Shown one piece after another: positions 36,950-51,248 of a stretch of DNA of 64,000 nucleotides. A program made the position numbers and the translations under genes. Position 1 is the first letter of the stretch. Every line of letters begins with the position of its first letter. The notes under the pieces are model-generated. The model did no database searches and was not told the DNA's origin. It worked only from the letters and a program-made list of their open reading frames with translations. Source of the DNA: Gammaproteobacteria bacterium (lineage in GTDB: Bacteria > Pseudomonadota > Gammaproteobacteria > Steroidobacterales > Steroidobacteraceae); contig VGVG01000002.1 in assembly GCA_016874055.1 (NCBI GenBank), positions 106,186 to 170,185 of the forward strand, given 5' to 3'.

Positions 36950-38626
36950 TTAGCGAGATTCGGATTTGGGAGCCTCGCCGGTCAAGCGCTCGACGGTCGC
37001 ACGCAAGTGTTTGGAGTCAGGCGCGATCACAAGCGCCCTCGTCCATACCTCGCGCGCTTTGGCCTTGTCTCCCGCAGCCCACAACACCTCGCCGAAATGA
37101 GCACCGATTTCGGCCTCACGCGAGAGACGCCACGCCCGCTGGAGCTCCGATAACGCGCCGACCTTATCTCCGCGCCGAAAACGAACCCAGCCGAGGCTGT
37201 CGACGACAGCCGCACTATCCGGGCGCTGCACGATCGCCTCACGGATCAACGTTTCGGCACGCGCAAGCTGACGCTTACGATTGGCGAGCGTGTAGCCTAA
37301 CGCATTGTGGATATTGCCGTCCCCCGGTCGCGTCTTCAGAAGCGACTCGAATACTTTGATGGCCTCATTCGTACGATCGGCAGCATCGAGTAATGCGGCA
37401 CGTTGAAAGATTAGCTTAGGATGATCCGGGAAACGTTCGAGTGCGTCGTCGAGCGCTTCGAAAGCTGGCTCGACAAGACCGGCATCGAATAGCACGCGAG
37501 AACGCACGATCTCGACCTCGATGGCATCAACGCGTCCGCCACGAGTCGCCTGATCGAGCAGGGCCATCGCCTCGGCGCGATCGCCCCGCGCAAGCAGCAA
37601 ATGTGCGGCGCGTATACGCGGCGGCAAACCCGCGCCGGCCGAAATAAGCTGCCGATAGCCTTGAAGGGCTAGATCTGGCAGAGCACGACGCTCGGCGATG
37701 AGTGCTAAATAATAAAGCGACTCGCCGGAGTTGCGGTCGGCGGCGAGTCGCCTAGCGAACCGACGCTCTGCCTCGGTGTCATCGCCTGTCGCCAGAGCAA
37801 GTAAAGCCAGTCGACGATCGACCTCTGCCGCTACACGCTCGTTACCGACTGCGGACTCGTGCTCGATCTTGAGCAAGGCATCGCGTGTTTCGTCGAGTCG
37901 ATCGAGTGCGGTTAGCGTCTCGACTCTCGCGAAACGATAGTTCTCAGGATCGCCCTGCACGAGTAGATCGGCCTCTGCGAGTGCCGTCTCCCCCTGACCT
38001 AACGCGGCAAGAGCGGCCGAAACCATACGCAAGCTTCGCGCGTCACTACCCGCCCCTTTCTTTCGTGCGGATTCGATGAGAGACAAGCAGGCCTTGAGGT
38101 CGTCGGCATTGCAGGCTATGCGAGCAAAAGCGGCCAGCGTTTCGCCGGAAACCGTCTCCGGATTGATGGTGCCACGCAGCACGAGCCAAGCCGCGTGCGT
38201 GGTATGCCGCTCGGCGAGCTCGGGCAGCAGATCGGCAAGCGCACGGTCGGGTTCGACGTCGGGCTTGGTAAGCAACGCGCCGTAGACTTTTCGTGCGCGG
38301 TCAATTTGCCAGGTCTCTAGCGCGACGAGACCCACAAGACGCAGCGCAAAGACGTTCTCGCCATCGAGTTCAAGCAGTCGATCGGCTGCTTTCGACGCCG
38401 CCGGCAGATTCTGACAAGTCCGAGCGGCTTGCAAGGCGCGTTCTGCTACCCGGGGATCGCGCTCCGACAGGCCTGCCGTGAGATAACCCTTTACGGCACT
38501 GCGGCAATCCCCGTTCATGAAGGCCTGGTCGGCGCTGGTAATTACGGCAGACTGCTGCGCCATGGCCGATGGGAGAGACATCAGGCGGAGGGCGATCAAA
38601 GTCAAAAAGAAGGATGGTCGGAACAT
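36950..38626 (-). CDS. Exported tetratricopeptide repeat protein preceding lolB
   Basis: Signal peptide at residues about 1-23 ([14 protein letters not shown]). The rest is helical repeats with TPR wording such as [25 protein letters not shown], then [35 protein letters not shown] and [27 protein letters not shown]. The 558 residues should form about a dozen repeats. Its position before lolB is common in gammaproteobacteria, where similar proteins are annotated only as TPR. A scaffold role in the periplasm is likely. No enzymatic motif is seen. Confidence 0.88.
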   Translation of the reverse strand: MFRPSFFLTLIALRLMSLPSAMAQQSAVITSADQAFMNGDCRSAVKGYLTAGLSERDPRVAERALQAARTCQNLPAASKAADRLLELDGENVFALRLVGLVALETWQIDRARKVYGALLTKPDVEPDRALADLLPELAERHTTHAAWLVLRGTINPETVSGETLAAFARIACNADDLKACLSLIESARKKGAGSDARSLRMVSAALAALGQGETALAEADLLVQGDPENYRFARVETLTALDRLDETRDALLKIEHESAVGNERVAAEVDRRLALLALATGDDTEAERRFARRLAADRNSGESLYYLALIAERRALPDLALQGYRQLISAGAGLPPRIRAAHLLLARGDRAEAMALLDQATRGGRVDAIEVEIVRSRVLFDAGLVEPAFEALDDALERFPDHPKLIFQRAALLDAADRTNEAIKVFESLLKTRPGDGNIHNALGYTLANRKRQLARAETLIREAIVQRPDSAAVVDSLGWVRFRRGDKVGALSELQRAWRLSREAEIGAHFGEVLWAAGDKAKAREVWTRALVIAPDSKHLRATVERLTGEAPKSESR

Positions 38627-38721
38627 CGGTACCCACTATATCGGAAGAGAGCCGCTTGTCAGCTCGCGTCTGCACCCCGAGAATCGCGCCTCTCCGCTTC
38701 CGTCAGCGGGACCGAAATTCA

Positions 38722-39804
38722 ATGAAAGACTCCATTCGCTTAAGACTCGATCGCCAGGCAGACCGCTTCGAAGAAGTAGGACGCCTTCTTGCCGATCCGC
38801 AAATGGACGGTGGGTCCAACCAGTTTCGGGAGCTATCGGTGGAGTACGCGAGGCTTACGCCCCTCGCCGAGCGCTATGCCACCTTTAAAAGCCTGGAGCG
38901 CGAACTCGATAGCGCCCACGTGCTTGCCAAGGATATCGACCCGGCGATGCGTATTCTCGGCGAGGAAGAAGCGAAGCGATTGGAGTCTTCGATCGCCGAC
39001 GAGGAGCAAGTTCTTCAACATCTGCTCGTGCCCGTCGATCCTCACGACGGTCGTAATATTTATTTAGAAATTAGAGCAGGTAGTGGTGGTAATGAAGCGG
39101 CGATCTTCGCCGGTGATCTGCTGCGTATGTACAGTCGTTATGCCGAACGTCAGGGTTGGCAGATCGAAACTTTAAGCGAGAGTCCTAGTGAACACGGCGG
39201 CTATCGCGAGGTGATCTGCCGCGTGATCGGCGCGGGCGTCTTCTCAAAACTCAAGTTCGAGTCGGGCACTCATCGCGTGCAGCGCGTACCCGCAACCGAG
39301 GCACAGGGACGCATCCACACTTCGGCCGTCACGGTCGCCATCCTGCCGGAGCTCGATGACGTTGAGTACGTCGAGATCAATCCAGCCGATCTACGCGTCG
39401 ATACTTTTCGCGCCTCGGGCGCAGGCGGTCAACACGTCAACAAGACCGACTCTGCAATCCGAGTCACCCATTTGCCGACCGGTATGATAGTCGAGTGTCA
39501 GGACGAACGTTCGCAGCACAAGAACCGCAGCCGCGCCATGGCACTGCTCAGGGTGCGACTGAAAGCGCAGGAACAGGAGAAGCGGGACGCTGCTCAGGCT
39601 CGAAAGCGCAAACTACAAGTGGGCAGTGGCGATCGATCAGAGCGGATTCGAACCTACAATTTTCCGCAGGGTCGCGTTACCGACCACCGTATTAATCTCA
39701 CGCTCTACCAGCTCGATTCAATCATAGATGGTCGACTGGAGGATCTCGTCGAGCCGTTATCTCAAGAACATCAGGCTGAGTTACTGGCTGAAGAGGGCGT
39801 TTGA
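38722..39804 (+). CDS. prfA: Peptide chain release factor 1
   Basis: Terminates translation at UAA and UAG. The track opens at 38569, but the family start is [19 protein letters not shown] at the ATG at 38722, giving 360 residues. The catalytic GGQ lies in [23 protein letters not shown] and RSGSGGNEA-type wording appears as [13 protein letters not shown]. The codon-recognition PxT is not quoted, but the region ([12 protein letters not shown]) is intact. Usually hemA precedes prfA. Here a 95-bp gap separates it from the divergent TPR gene. Confidence 0.97.
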   Translation: MKDSIRLRLDRQADRFEEVGRLLADPQMDGGSNQFRELSVEYARLTPLAERYATFKSLERELDSAHVLAKDIDPAMRILGEEEAKRLESSIADEEQVLQHLLVPVDPHDGRNIYLEIRAGSGGNEAAIFAGDLLRMYSRYAERQGWQIETLSESPSEHGGYREVICRVIGAGVFSKLKFESGTHRVQRVPATEAQGRIHTSAVTVAILPELDDVEYVEINPADLRVDTFRASGAGGQHVNKTDSAIRVTHLPTGMIVECQDERSQHKNRSRAMALLRVRLKAQEQEKRDAAQARKRKLQVGSGDRSERIRTYNFPQGRVTDHRINLTLYQLDSIIDGRLEDLVEPLSQEHQAELLAEEGV

Positions 39805-40553
39805 GCGCGTCGGTTATGCAGATCAGCGTAGGCGGCCAAGCCGAAGGCAATGAAAAGCGGCTGAAATAGCGCGCTCATCAAACCAGTGACGAGGCTTCGT
39901 ACCCAGGTTTCAACGCCCGACGTTGACGAGTGTAAAAACTCGGCGACCACCAAACCGACGAACGCACCCATTACGAAAAGACCCAGCAACGTCATGACGA
40001 CGACGAGCAGATTGACGGCGAGCGGACGCCACGCGCCGCGAACGAGCCGCAGCGCTCCATCAAGCGCCTCGCGTGGACCCGCCGATTCGAAGACGACGAG
40101 CGCGAGCACCGGCCAGAGTGCGACCAACAAATAAATGCCGGGTATGATCAGAAATAAGAACCCAGTGGCAACGGCAATCAAGCCGAGTGCGAGCGTACCG
40201 AGCGCCGAGGGCAGTCGTACGAGAGCGATGCACAGATCCGAGGAAAGCACTGCGGGGGTTAATACCGAACGCTGCCGGAGCATTATAGCGATCCAGCACC
40301 ATAGCGTGCCGAGCGCCGACCCTACTATCAGGCACCACCAAGTCAAATCTTTTGGGTCACCGAGAGACGACGACTGATTTTTGGAGAGCAGATAGACCGA
40401 CGGTAATTGTCCGAGCAGCACCGCGAAAAGCGATAGCGGAAGACAGCCAATGAGCGAACGTCTGAACAACGTGAACCCTGCATCCAAAGACTCGCTAAGA
40501 GCGGCAGCCCGCGGCGGCAGGAGACGATCTGTCGGAAAGCGGCTGTTGTTCAC
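39771..40553 (-). CDS. Polytopic membrane protein, YciC/UPF0259-like
   Basis: 260 residues with about six hydrophobic segments, including [73 protein letters not shown] and [26 protein letters not shown]. The [19 protein letters not shown] wording with the following [15 protein letters not shown] is typical of the YciC-like group. It lies inside the prfA-prmC pair on the opposite strand and overlaps the prfA end by 34 bp. Function is not known to me. Confidence 0.75.
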   Translation of the reverse strand: MNNSRFPTDRLLPPRAAALSESLDAGFTLFRRSLIGCLPLSLFAVLLGQLPSVYLLSKNQSSSLGDPKDLTWWCLIVGSALGTLWCWIAIMLRQRSVLTPAVLSSDLCIALVRLPSALGTLALGLIAVATGFLFLIIPGIYLLVALWPVLALVVFESAGPREALDGALRLVRGAWRPLAVNLLVVVMTLLGLFVMGAFVGLVVAEFLHSSTSGVETWVRSLVTGLMSALFQPLFIAFGLAAYADLHNRRAQTPSSASNSA

Positions 40554-40600
40554 GCACGCAATTTATCAGAGTGGGCGGCCGGTCGTGCCAAACTACGCCT

Positions 40601-41539
40601 ATGACGCTCGGGCACCCAGCAACGCCTCCGCTCTCGGAACACCTCCCCTTGCGGCTCCGCGAGACCGTCGCGCTAGCCGCCTCGTCGCTGACCGTCGCAC
40701 TTACACCTCCGCCCCACACTTCAACGGCTGACGTCACCCCCCTCGACGCCTTACGTGAGGCGGAGGCCCTAGTCCTTGGTTGCCTCGGTCTGCCACGAAG
40801 CACGCTGTACGCGGATCCGGATCGACTGCTATCGGCAACTGAGAAAAACAAACTTTGCCAGTGGCTTACAAGGCGCTGCGACGGGGAACCACTTGCCTAC
40901 CTGACTGGCGAACGGGAGTTCTGGTCGCTTCCGCTCGAAGTTAGCTCTGCTGTATTCGTGCCGAGACCTGAAACGGAATTACTGGTCGAGCGCGCGCTCA
41001 GCGTGGGTGATCGTCTTGAGCGCACTGGTAACTCGCTGCCGACGGTGCTTGATCTGGGCACAGGCTCCGGCGCTATCGCCATCGCCATTGCTCACGAGCG
41101 CCCTAGCTGGCGGGTTTCAGCCATTGAGCAATCGACTGGCGCCCTCGCCGTTGCCCGACGTAATGCGTCGCGGTACGCTTCGACAAGCCTCGAATTGATG
41201 CAGGGTGATTGGTTCGAACCCGTATCCGATCGATATTTCGATATCGTGTTGTCTAATCCGCCCTACGTCTGCTCGAATGATCCTCTACTACGTGGGGACT
41301 CTCTGCGGTACGAGCCGCAGGAGGCACTTACGCCGGGGACTGACGCGCTACGCGATCTCGTTCATCTCATCGAGACCGCACCAACTCATCTTGAGCAGGG
41401 CGGCACGCTGCTGCTTGAGCACGGCGCATGGCAGGGCGAGGCCTTGCGCGTGAAACTTGTCGCGCGGGGTTTCACTTACGTAGTCTCCCACTTCGATCTG
41501 TCAGGACGAGAACGCGTAACCGAGGGTGTCTGGACGTAA
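40601..41539 (+). CDS. prmC: Release-factor glutamine N5-methyltransferase
   Basis: Methylates the GGQ glutamine of RF1 and RF2. The N-terminal helical bundle is followed by the substrate-proximal FVPRPETELLVE, the SAM motif VLDLGTGSGAIAIAIA, and the catalytic LSNPPYV. The ORF opens at GTG 40571; the ATG at 40601 gives 312 residues. It carries an unusual Pro/Thr-rich N-terminus (TLGHPATPPLSEHLPL) before the normal start. Separated from prfA by the opposite-strand membrane protein gene. Confidence 0.94.
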   Translation: MTLGHPATPPLSEHLPLRLRETVALAASSLTVALTPPPHTSTADVTPLDALREAEALVLGCLGLPRSTLYADPDRLLSATEKNKLCQWLTRRCDGEPLAYLTGEREFWSLPLEVSSAVFVPRPETELLVERALSVGDRLERTGNSLPTVLDLGTGSGAIAIAIAHERPSWRVSAIEQSTGALAVARRNASRYASTSLELMQGDWFEPVSDRYFDIVLSNPPYVCSNDPLLRGDSLRYEPQEALTPGTDALRDLVHLIETAPTHLEQGGTLLLEHGAWQGEALRVKLVARGFTYVVSHFDLSGRERVTEGVWT

Positions 41540-41583
41540 CGCACTCTGCGATCAAATTTTTAACCTAAAAAGGGAATCTATTC

Positions 41584-42075
41584 TTGCTTAAGTTCACGAC
41601 CAACGCCAGCGATTTCACCGTCGAGCTACACGATAATGAGGCGCCAGAGTCGAGCGCTAACTTTCTGCGCTACGTCGATGACGGACATTACGACGGTACG
41701 ATTTTCCATCGTGTGATCCCGGGTTTCATGATCCAGGGTGGCGGCTTTAACTCGGACATGGAACAGCGAGACACTCGACCGCCTATCCGTAACGAAGCGA
41801 CTAATGGTCTCGGAAATCTCCGCGGCGCACTCGCCATTGCGCGCACCCACGACGTACACAGTGCCACCGCGCAGTTTTTCATTAATCTTGTCGATAACGA
41901 TTTCCTGAATCACAAACCCGGCGATTACGGCTATGCCGTTTTTGGACGTGTAACCTCAGGAATGGACGTCATCGACGCTATCGCAGCAGTTCCGACAACC
42001 CGCCGCCGCGGACACAGTGGCGTACCGATCGATGAAGTCGTAATCATCTCCATCACTCGCGAGAGCGCTGCCTGA
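41584..42075 (+). CDS. Peptidyl-prolyl cis-trans isomerase, cyclophilin B type
   Basis: Single-domain cyclophilin with [15 protein letters not shown] and [17 protein letters not shown] (catalytic Arg in FHRVIPGF). There is no signal peptide, so it is cytoplasmic (PpiB-like) and 163 residues long. The start is TTG with AAGGGA nine bases upstream. It lies 44 bp after prmC and ends about 26 bp before mtgA on the same strand, so the three may be co-transcribed. Confidence 0.93.
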   Translation: MLKFTTNASDFTVELHDNEAPESSANFLRYVDDGHYDGTIFHRVIPGFMIQGGGFNSDMEQRDTRPPIRNEATNGLGNLRGALAIARTHDVHSATAQFFINLVDNDFLNHKPGDYGYAVFGRVTSGMDVIDAIAAVPTTRRRGHSGVPIDEVVIISITRESAA

Positions 42076-42101
42076 GTCTCGCCCGGGTCGGTCGTTGGTT
42101 A

Positions 42102-42803
42102 TTGCGCGCCGCGATGATTGCGATCGGTGCCTCAGTCGTGCTCGTCGTTCTGCTGCGTTGGGTATCGCCGCCGACCTCGGCCTTCATGATCGCAACGCGT
42201 GCTGCTGCGCTCGCCGACGGTAACTTTCGTTACTCCAACACCTACAATTGGGAGCCACTTGAGCGTATCTCACCTCACGCCGCCATGGCGGTGATCGCCG
42301 CTGAGGATCAGCAGTTTCCTTTCCATACCGGCTTCGATTTCGAGTCGATCCGCAAAGCCGTCCAACACAATGCCAAGAGCAAACGCAAGCGCGGTGCCAG
42401 CACTATCTCTCAGCAAGTCGCAAAGAATCTTTTTCTTTGGTCGGGGCGTAGCTGGATGCGTAAGGGTCTCGAGGTTTACTTCACTGTACTCATCGAGGCG
42501 GTCTGGCCTAAGGAGCGCATCCTTGAGGTGCATCTTAACGTCGCCGAGTTCGGTCCCGGTACCTACGGCGTGCAAGCGGCCGCTCAAAGATTTTTCGGAA
42601 AGAATGCTGCGCGCCTCACGCGCCGCGAAGCGGCAACGCTTGCTGCGGTACTCCCAAATCCGAAGCGGTTCCGCGCAGATCGGCCGTCGAACTACATTCA
42701 GAAGCGGCGCGATAGCATCATGGGACAGATGCGGGCACTCGGTGGTCCGTCGTTTCTCAGGCAGTTGGACGACGACGATCCCACCGCGACGCGCAGCCGC
42801 TGA
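42102..42803 (+). CDS. mtgA: Monofunctional biosynthetic peptidoglycan transglycosylase
   Basis: Family GT51 glycosyltransferase that polymerises lipid II. One N-terminal membrane anchor (MIAIGASVVLVVLLRWV) is followed by the catalytic AVIAAEDQQFPFHTGFDF with the essential Glu, then RKRGASTISQQVAKNLFLW, then KERILEVHLNVAEFGPGTYGVQAAAQRFF. Length about 230 is typical. The start may be TTG 42102 or ATG 42114. Convergent with metH, 24 bp between stops. Confidence 0.95.
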   Translation: MRAAMIAIGASVVLVVLLRWVSPPTSAFMIATRAAALADGNFRYSNTYNWEPLERISPHAAMAVIAAEDQQFPFHTGFDFESIRKAVQHNAKSKRKRGASTISQQVAKNLFLWSGRSWMRKGLEVYFTVLIEAVWPKERILEVHLNVAEFGPGTYGVQAAAQRFFGKNAARLTRREAATLAAVLPNPKRFRADRPSNYIQKRRDSIMGQMRALGGPSFLRQLDDDDPTATRSR

Positions 42804-42827
42804 GGGCCTTTCGTCCTATCCGCCCTC

Positions 42828-47518
<4,691 letters not shown>

Positions 47519-47532
47519 TCAATCCAGTGGGT

Positions 47533-48480
47533 TTAGCCGTGAACAGACGCCGGCTGCAACGACGCCGCAGGCTCGCTCGACCGAGCCCCGAGCACACAAC
47601 CGCGGGCGACGAGCACGTGATGACCCTCGGCTTCAACGGGCGCGATGGATAAACAGTCGATACCGCACTCGGCGAGCAGCGAGCGTAAATGCAGCGGTGG
47701 CGAAACCTGTCCTTCGAGCAGGTCGTACGAAATTACGCACCAGAGTACGCCTGAATCACTGAGGTGAGCGCGCGCGCGCTGCAAAAGGACTGGAAGTTGA
47801 TCAAGTTCGCGGACTTCGCCTTGCGTCGGTGCTTCGAGACAAACATCAAACATCCCGCCGGCACGCAGTTCGCCGCTCGTCAAAACCTCGGCTTGAAACC
47901 CCTCGGCCCCGAGCCAGGACTGCAAAACATTTTTTTCGGGTTTAGACGTCGCGCGAAGGGTAACGCGATGTGCGCCGCGCTGATCATCCTTCAGTAACGC
48001 CTCAAGAACCTCGCGATGCTGACTGCGCACGAGCACGCTCGCTCCAGCTATATCGCGACAAAACTCGCCTCCAAGAGCGCCTCGTAGACTGCGTCCAAGG
48101 CGACTAGTGACTACCCAATCGGCCGCTGAGCCACGCAGGCTCCCGCGAGCACCGGCCTCGATGGCATGAAGACGAGCCCTCGCCTCACGCAGTGGTGCGT
48201 CGTCTACGGCAAGTCGAGACAACAGCAAGCCAAGAAGGTCCGCCGAGAAATCGAACCCCGAAACCGGCTGGTATTCGACGCGCTGCCCTCGTCGAACGCG
48301 ACGCAGCAGCCCCGCCTCGGCGAGCTGCTTCAAATGACGAGAGACGTTCGGCTCGCTGTCGGAGGTGGCCGCTGCGAGTTCCGAAACGCTGGTCAGTCGA
48401 TCTGCGCAGAGCCGAAGCAGCCGCAGTCGCGCCACGTCTGCGACGGCACGCAAAATCCGCGACATTATTTCGGCGTTCAC
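47533..48480 (-). CDS. ArsR-family regulator with C-terminal methyltransferase-like domain (SahR-like candidate)
   Basis: Residues about 1-90 are an ArsR winged helix (ILRAVADVARLRLLRLCADRLTSVSELA then SEPNVSRHLKQLAEAGLLRRVRRGQRVEYQ). The rest (about 110-300) resembles a class I methyltransferase fold but lacks a GxGxG SAM motif, showing only VLVRSQHREV in that place, so it may sense a methyl-cycle metabolite rather than catalyse. ArsR-type SahR is known to regulate SAM-cycle genes including metF and metH in proteobacteria, which makes that role plausible. The track start is TTG 48501; GTG 48480 or ATG 48465 fit the promoter better. Confidence 0.8.
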   Translation of the reverse strand: MNAEIMSRILRAVADVARLRLLRLCADRLTSVSELAAATSDSEPNVSRHLKQLAEAGLLRRVRRGQRVEYQPVSGFDFSADLLGLLLSRLAVDDAPLREARARLHAIEAGARGSLRGSAADWVVTSRLGRSLRGALGGEFCRDIAGASVLVRSQHREVLEALLKDDQRGAHRVTLRATSKPEKNVLQSWLGAEGFQAEVLTSGELRAGGMFDVCLEAPTQGEVRELDQLPVLLQRARAHLSDSGVLWCVISYDLLEGQVSPPLHLRSLLAECGIDCLSIAPVEAEGHHVLVARGCVLGARSSEPAASLQPASVHG

Positions 48481-48485
48481 TGGAA

Positions 48486-48539
48486 TTTCAGGATTTCGCA
48501 ATCCGGAAACATTATACCCCGTAGACTGCCAGAAGTAAA
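48486..48539 (-). promoter_or_regulatory. Promoter and inverted-repeat operator of the regulator-metF-metH operon
   Basis: On the minus strand, TTTACT (48534-48539) and a perfect TATAAT (48511-48516) are 17 bp apart. Just downstream, at 48486-48509, TTTCaGGATT and AATCCgGAAA form an inverted repeat with 9 of 10 matching positions and a TCGC spacer. A repressor bound there would sit over the transcription start. The natural candidate is the ArsR-type protein encoded next. Confidence 0.6.
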
Positions 48540-48542
48540 AAC

Positions 48543-48571
48543 GTTACATTTGAAACTGTTTCAAATGTAAT
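48543..48571 (+). promoter_or_regulatory. Palindromic operator embedding the hpd operon promoter
   Basis: TTACATTTGAAAC and its exact complement GTTTCAAATGTAA flank a single T at 48544-48570. The same bases supply a -35 GTTACA (48543-48548) and a -10 TGTAAT (48566-48571) with 17 bp between them. A protein filling the palindrome would block polymerase. The likely binder is the MarR-family protein encoded at the end of the operon, although the divergent ArsR-type protein cannot be excluded. Confidence 0.65.
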
Positions 48572-48585
48572 TAAAGGATTCATCA

Positions 48586-49668
48586 ATGGCTGAGGACGTG
48601 AGGGAGCCCCGCGCCAATCCTATGGGGCTCGACGGCTTCGAATTCGTCGAGTTCGCCTCCCCAAACTCCGCCTTGCTGGAACCGGTGTTCAAGCAGCTTG
48701 GGTTCGAGGCGGTGGCGCATCACCGCTCGAAAGATGTGACGCTTTACCGACAAGGCGGCATCAACTTTATCGTCAACCGCGAGAAGCGCAGCCAAGCCGG
48801 CTATTTCGCCAATGAGCACGGTCCCGGCGCCTGCGGTATCGCGTTCCGCGTCCGTAATGCGCAGAAGGCCTACGCCCGAGCGCTAGAGCTCGGTGCCCAA
48901 CCTGTCGATCTGCCGACCGGACCTATGGAGCTCCGTCTCCCCGCCATTCGGGCCATCGGCGGCGCGGCGCTCTACCTCATCGATCGCTACGTCGACGGTG
49001 CGAGCATTTACGATACCGACTTCGAATGGTTGCCGAACGTCGGGCGCCGTCCCGCCGGCGTCGGCCTGCAACTCATCGATCACCTGACGCATAACGTTTA
49101 TCACGGTCGTATGGCGCACTGGGCTACGTTCTACGAGCGAACGTTCAATTTCCGCGAAATCCGTCACTTCGACATCCACGGGCAGCACACGGGACTGCGG
49201 TCGCGCGCCTTGACGGCGCCCGACGATAAGATTCGCATTCCGCTCAATGAAGAGGGCGGTCAGGGTGGTGGACAGATCGAGGAGTACCTGCTCCGCTTTA
49301 ATGGCGAGGGCGTTCAGCACATCGCTCTGTCGACGACGGACTTATGCGCCACGGTCGATGACTTGCGGAAGCGCGGTGTCCCGCTCATGCCCGCACCGTC
49401 CGAGACCTACTACGAAATGCTGGACGGTCGGCTGCCCGGCCACGACGAGCCCACGGCAGCGCTACAGCAACGCGGTATCCTGCTCGATGGTACGACGAGC
49501 GGCGAACGTAAGCTCCTACTGCAGATTTTTTCGGAGTGCCTCATCGGGCCCATGTTCTTCGAGTTCATTCAACGCAAGGGCGACGAGGGCTTCGGCGAAG
49601 GTAATTTCAAAGCGCTGTTCGAATCGCTCGAGCGTGATCAGATGCGACGTGGGGCACTCAAGAGATGA
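48586..49668 (+). CDS. hpd: 4-hydroxyphenylpyruvate dioxygenase
   Basis: Converts 4-hydroxyphenylpyruvate to homogentisate with Fe(II). The two VOC-type halves are visible. The C-terminal half carries the metal ligands in [21 protein letters not shown] and [10 protein letters not shown], with [15 protein letters not shown] at the end. Length 360 is typical of bacterial HPPD. It is the first gene of a coupled set (overlaps the VOC gene by four bases) controlled by the palindrome upstream. Confidence 0.96.
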   Translation: MAEDVREPRANPMGLDGFEFVEFASPNSALLEPVFKQLGFEAVAHHRSKDVTLYRQGGINFIVNREKRSQAGYFANEHGPGACGIAFRVRNAQKAYARALELGAQPVDLPTGPMELRLPAIRAIGGAALYLIDRYVDGASIYDTDFEWLPNVGRRPAGVGLQLIDHLTHNVYHGRMAHWATFYERTFNFREIRHFDIHGQHTGLRSRALTAPDDKIRIPLNEEGGQGGGQIEEYLLRFNGEGVQHIALSTTDLCATVDDLRKRGVPLMPAPSETYYEMLDGRLPGHDEPTAALQQRGILLDGTTSGERKLLLQIFSECLIGPMFFEFIQRKGDEGFGEGNFKALFESLERDQMRRGALKR

Positions 49669-50216
49669 GTCTCGTAAAAAAAATTCATCATGTGGCTTAT
49701 CGCTGTCGCGACGCCAAAGAAACCGTGGAGTTTTATCGCGACGTGCTCGGTATGGCTCTCACAACGGCCTTTTCGGAAGACCGCGTGCCCTCTACCCATG
49801 AGCTCGATCCGTACATGCACGTGTTCCTCGATGCCGGGATGGGTAATGTACTGGCGTTTTTCGAGCTACCGACCCGCGATCCGATGGGACGCGATCCGAA
49901 TACGCCGACGTGGGTGCAGCACATCGCCTTCGAGGTAGCCGATCTCGGCGCACTCGCGAGCACCCGCCAAAAACTTATCGAGCGTGGTATCGAGGTCGTC
50001 GGACCCACCGACCACGGTCTCTTCAAATCGATTTATTTCTTTGATCCGAACGGTCACCGACTCGAACTCACGGTGAATACGGGCACGCCCGAGCAGGAGC
50101 GCTTGGCCCGCGAGGTTGCTTCGGCGATGCTCGAAGAATGGAGTCGGACCAAGCGTGCTCCACGTCATGCTGCATGGCTGCACGCCGCTGAATTCGCAGA
50201 CGGAACATCGGTATGA
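49665..50216 (+). CDS. VOC-superfamily (glyoxalase/extradiol-dioxygenase fold) protein
   Basis: Two beta-alpha-beta modules of the vicinal-oxygen-chelate fold. Candidate metal ligands are His9 (IHHVAY), Glu67 (AFFELP), His86 (VQHIAFE) and Glu134 (RLELTV), the complete HEHE set of glyoxalase I-like proteins. A C-terminal tail of about 45 residues is extra. It is tightly coupled between hpd and fah by four-base overlaps, where tyrosine operons often have hmgA or maiA. It could be a ring-cleavage or isomerase step, but the sequence alone does not decide. Confidence 0.8.
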   Translation: MSLVKKIHHVAYRCRDAKETVEFYRDVLGMALTTAFSEDRVPSTHELDPYMHVFLDAGMGNVLAFFELPTRDPMGRDPNTPTWVQHIAFEVADLGALASTRQKLIERGIEVVGPTDHGLFKSIYFFDPNGHRLELTVNTGTPEQERLAREVASAMLEEWSRTKRAPRHAAWLHAAEFADGTSV

Positions 50217-51220
50217 AGCTCGCTACGTTGCGCACCGAGGATTCGCGTCGCCGAGACGGTCGTCTCATCGTCGTCTCCAAGGATCTCTCGCGAATGTTGT
50301 CGGCAGACAGCATTACACCGTCCTTGCAGACCGCCCTCGATGACTGGTCGAGTCTCGAGGCGCCGCTGCGGGAGCTTTCGGCCAAAGTCGAATCGGGCGA
50401 AGGCCAACCGTTTGATCCTCAGGCTTGCCTATCGCCACTGCCAAGGGCCTTCCAGTGGGCAGACGGTTCGGCGTACGTAAATCACGTCGAACTCGTTCGC
50501 AAGGCGCGTAATGCGCCGATGCCGGCCTCTTTCTGGACTGATCCGCTCATATATCAAGGCGGCTCTGACACCTTCCTCGCACCCACCGGCACGATTCCCC
50601 TTGTCGACGCTTCGTGGGGCCTTGATTTTGAGGCTGAAGTGGCCGTAGTGACCGACGACGTCTCACTCGGTGCGACGGTCGCCGAGGCAGCCACTCGAAT
50701 CAGACTCTTGATGCTCGTGAACGATGTTTCACTTCGTAACCTCATTCCCAATGAACTTGCCAAAGGATTCGGATTCTTCCAGTCGAAGCCTTCGAGCGCC
50801 CTTTCGCCGGTAGCGGTTACTCCCGATGAACTCGGCACGTATTGGGACGGCGGTCGTCTGCATCGCCCACTCGTAGTGGTCTACAACGGCAAACCCTTCG
50901 GGCGCGTGAACGCCGGTATCGATATGACCTTCGATTTCCCGACGCTCATTGCGCACGCAGCTAAAACCCGTGCGCTTATCGCTGGAACGATCATCGGCTC
51001 GGGTACGGTATCCAATCGAGGAGCGGACGGCGGACCGGGTCGACCGGTAACGGATGGTGGCGTGGGTTTCTCGTGCATCGCCGAGCAGCGTACCGTTGAA
51101 ACACTCACGCAAGGCAAACCCCGCACACCGTTCATGAATTCTGGCGATCGTGTTCACATCGAGATGTACGGCGATGATGGTCGTTCGATTTTCGGTGCGC
51201 TCGATCAGAAAGTCGCCTAG
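50213..51220 (+). CDS. Fumarylacetoacetate hydrolase family protein
   Basis: 335-residue FAH-fold protein. The conserved metal site is in GLDFEAEVAVVTDDV, with NDVSLRNLIPNELAKGFGFFQSKPS, GKPFGRVNAG and AGTIIGSGTVSN following. This length and N-terminus ([21 protein letters not shown]) are those of the bacterial FAH group found in tyrosine operons. Position after hpd makes fumarylacetoacetate the likely substrate. Coupled to the VOC gene by four bases. Confidence 0.9.
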   Translation: MKLATLRTEDSRRRDGRLIVVSKDLSRMLSADSITPSLQTALDDWSSLEAPLRELSAKVESGEGQPFDPQACLSPLPRAFQWADGSAYVNHVELVRKARNAPMPASFWTDPLIYQGGSDTFLAPTGTIPLVDASWGLDFEAEVAVVTDDVSLGATVAEAATRIRLLMLVNDVSLRNLIPNELAKGFGFFQSKPSSALSPVAVTPDELGTYWDGGRLHRPLVVVYNGKPFGRVNAGIDMTFDFPTLIAHAAKTRALIAGTIIGSGTVSNRGADGGPGRPVTDGGVGFSCIAEQRTVETLTQGKPRTPFMNSGDRVHIEMYGDDGRSIFGALDQKVA

Positions 51221-51248
51221 TCGCAAACTTGACAGCGATTCGCCTCTC

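Noticed and set aside
48883-49320. 145-residue minus-strand ORF inside hpd
   Set aside because: Antisense shadow of the clearly coding hpd frame.
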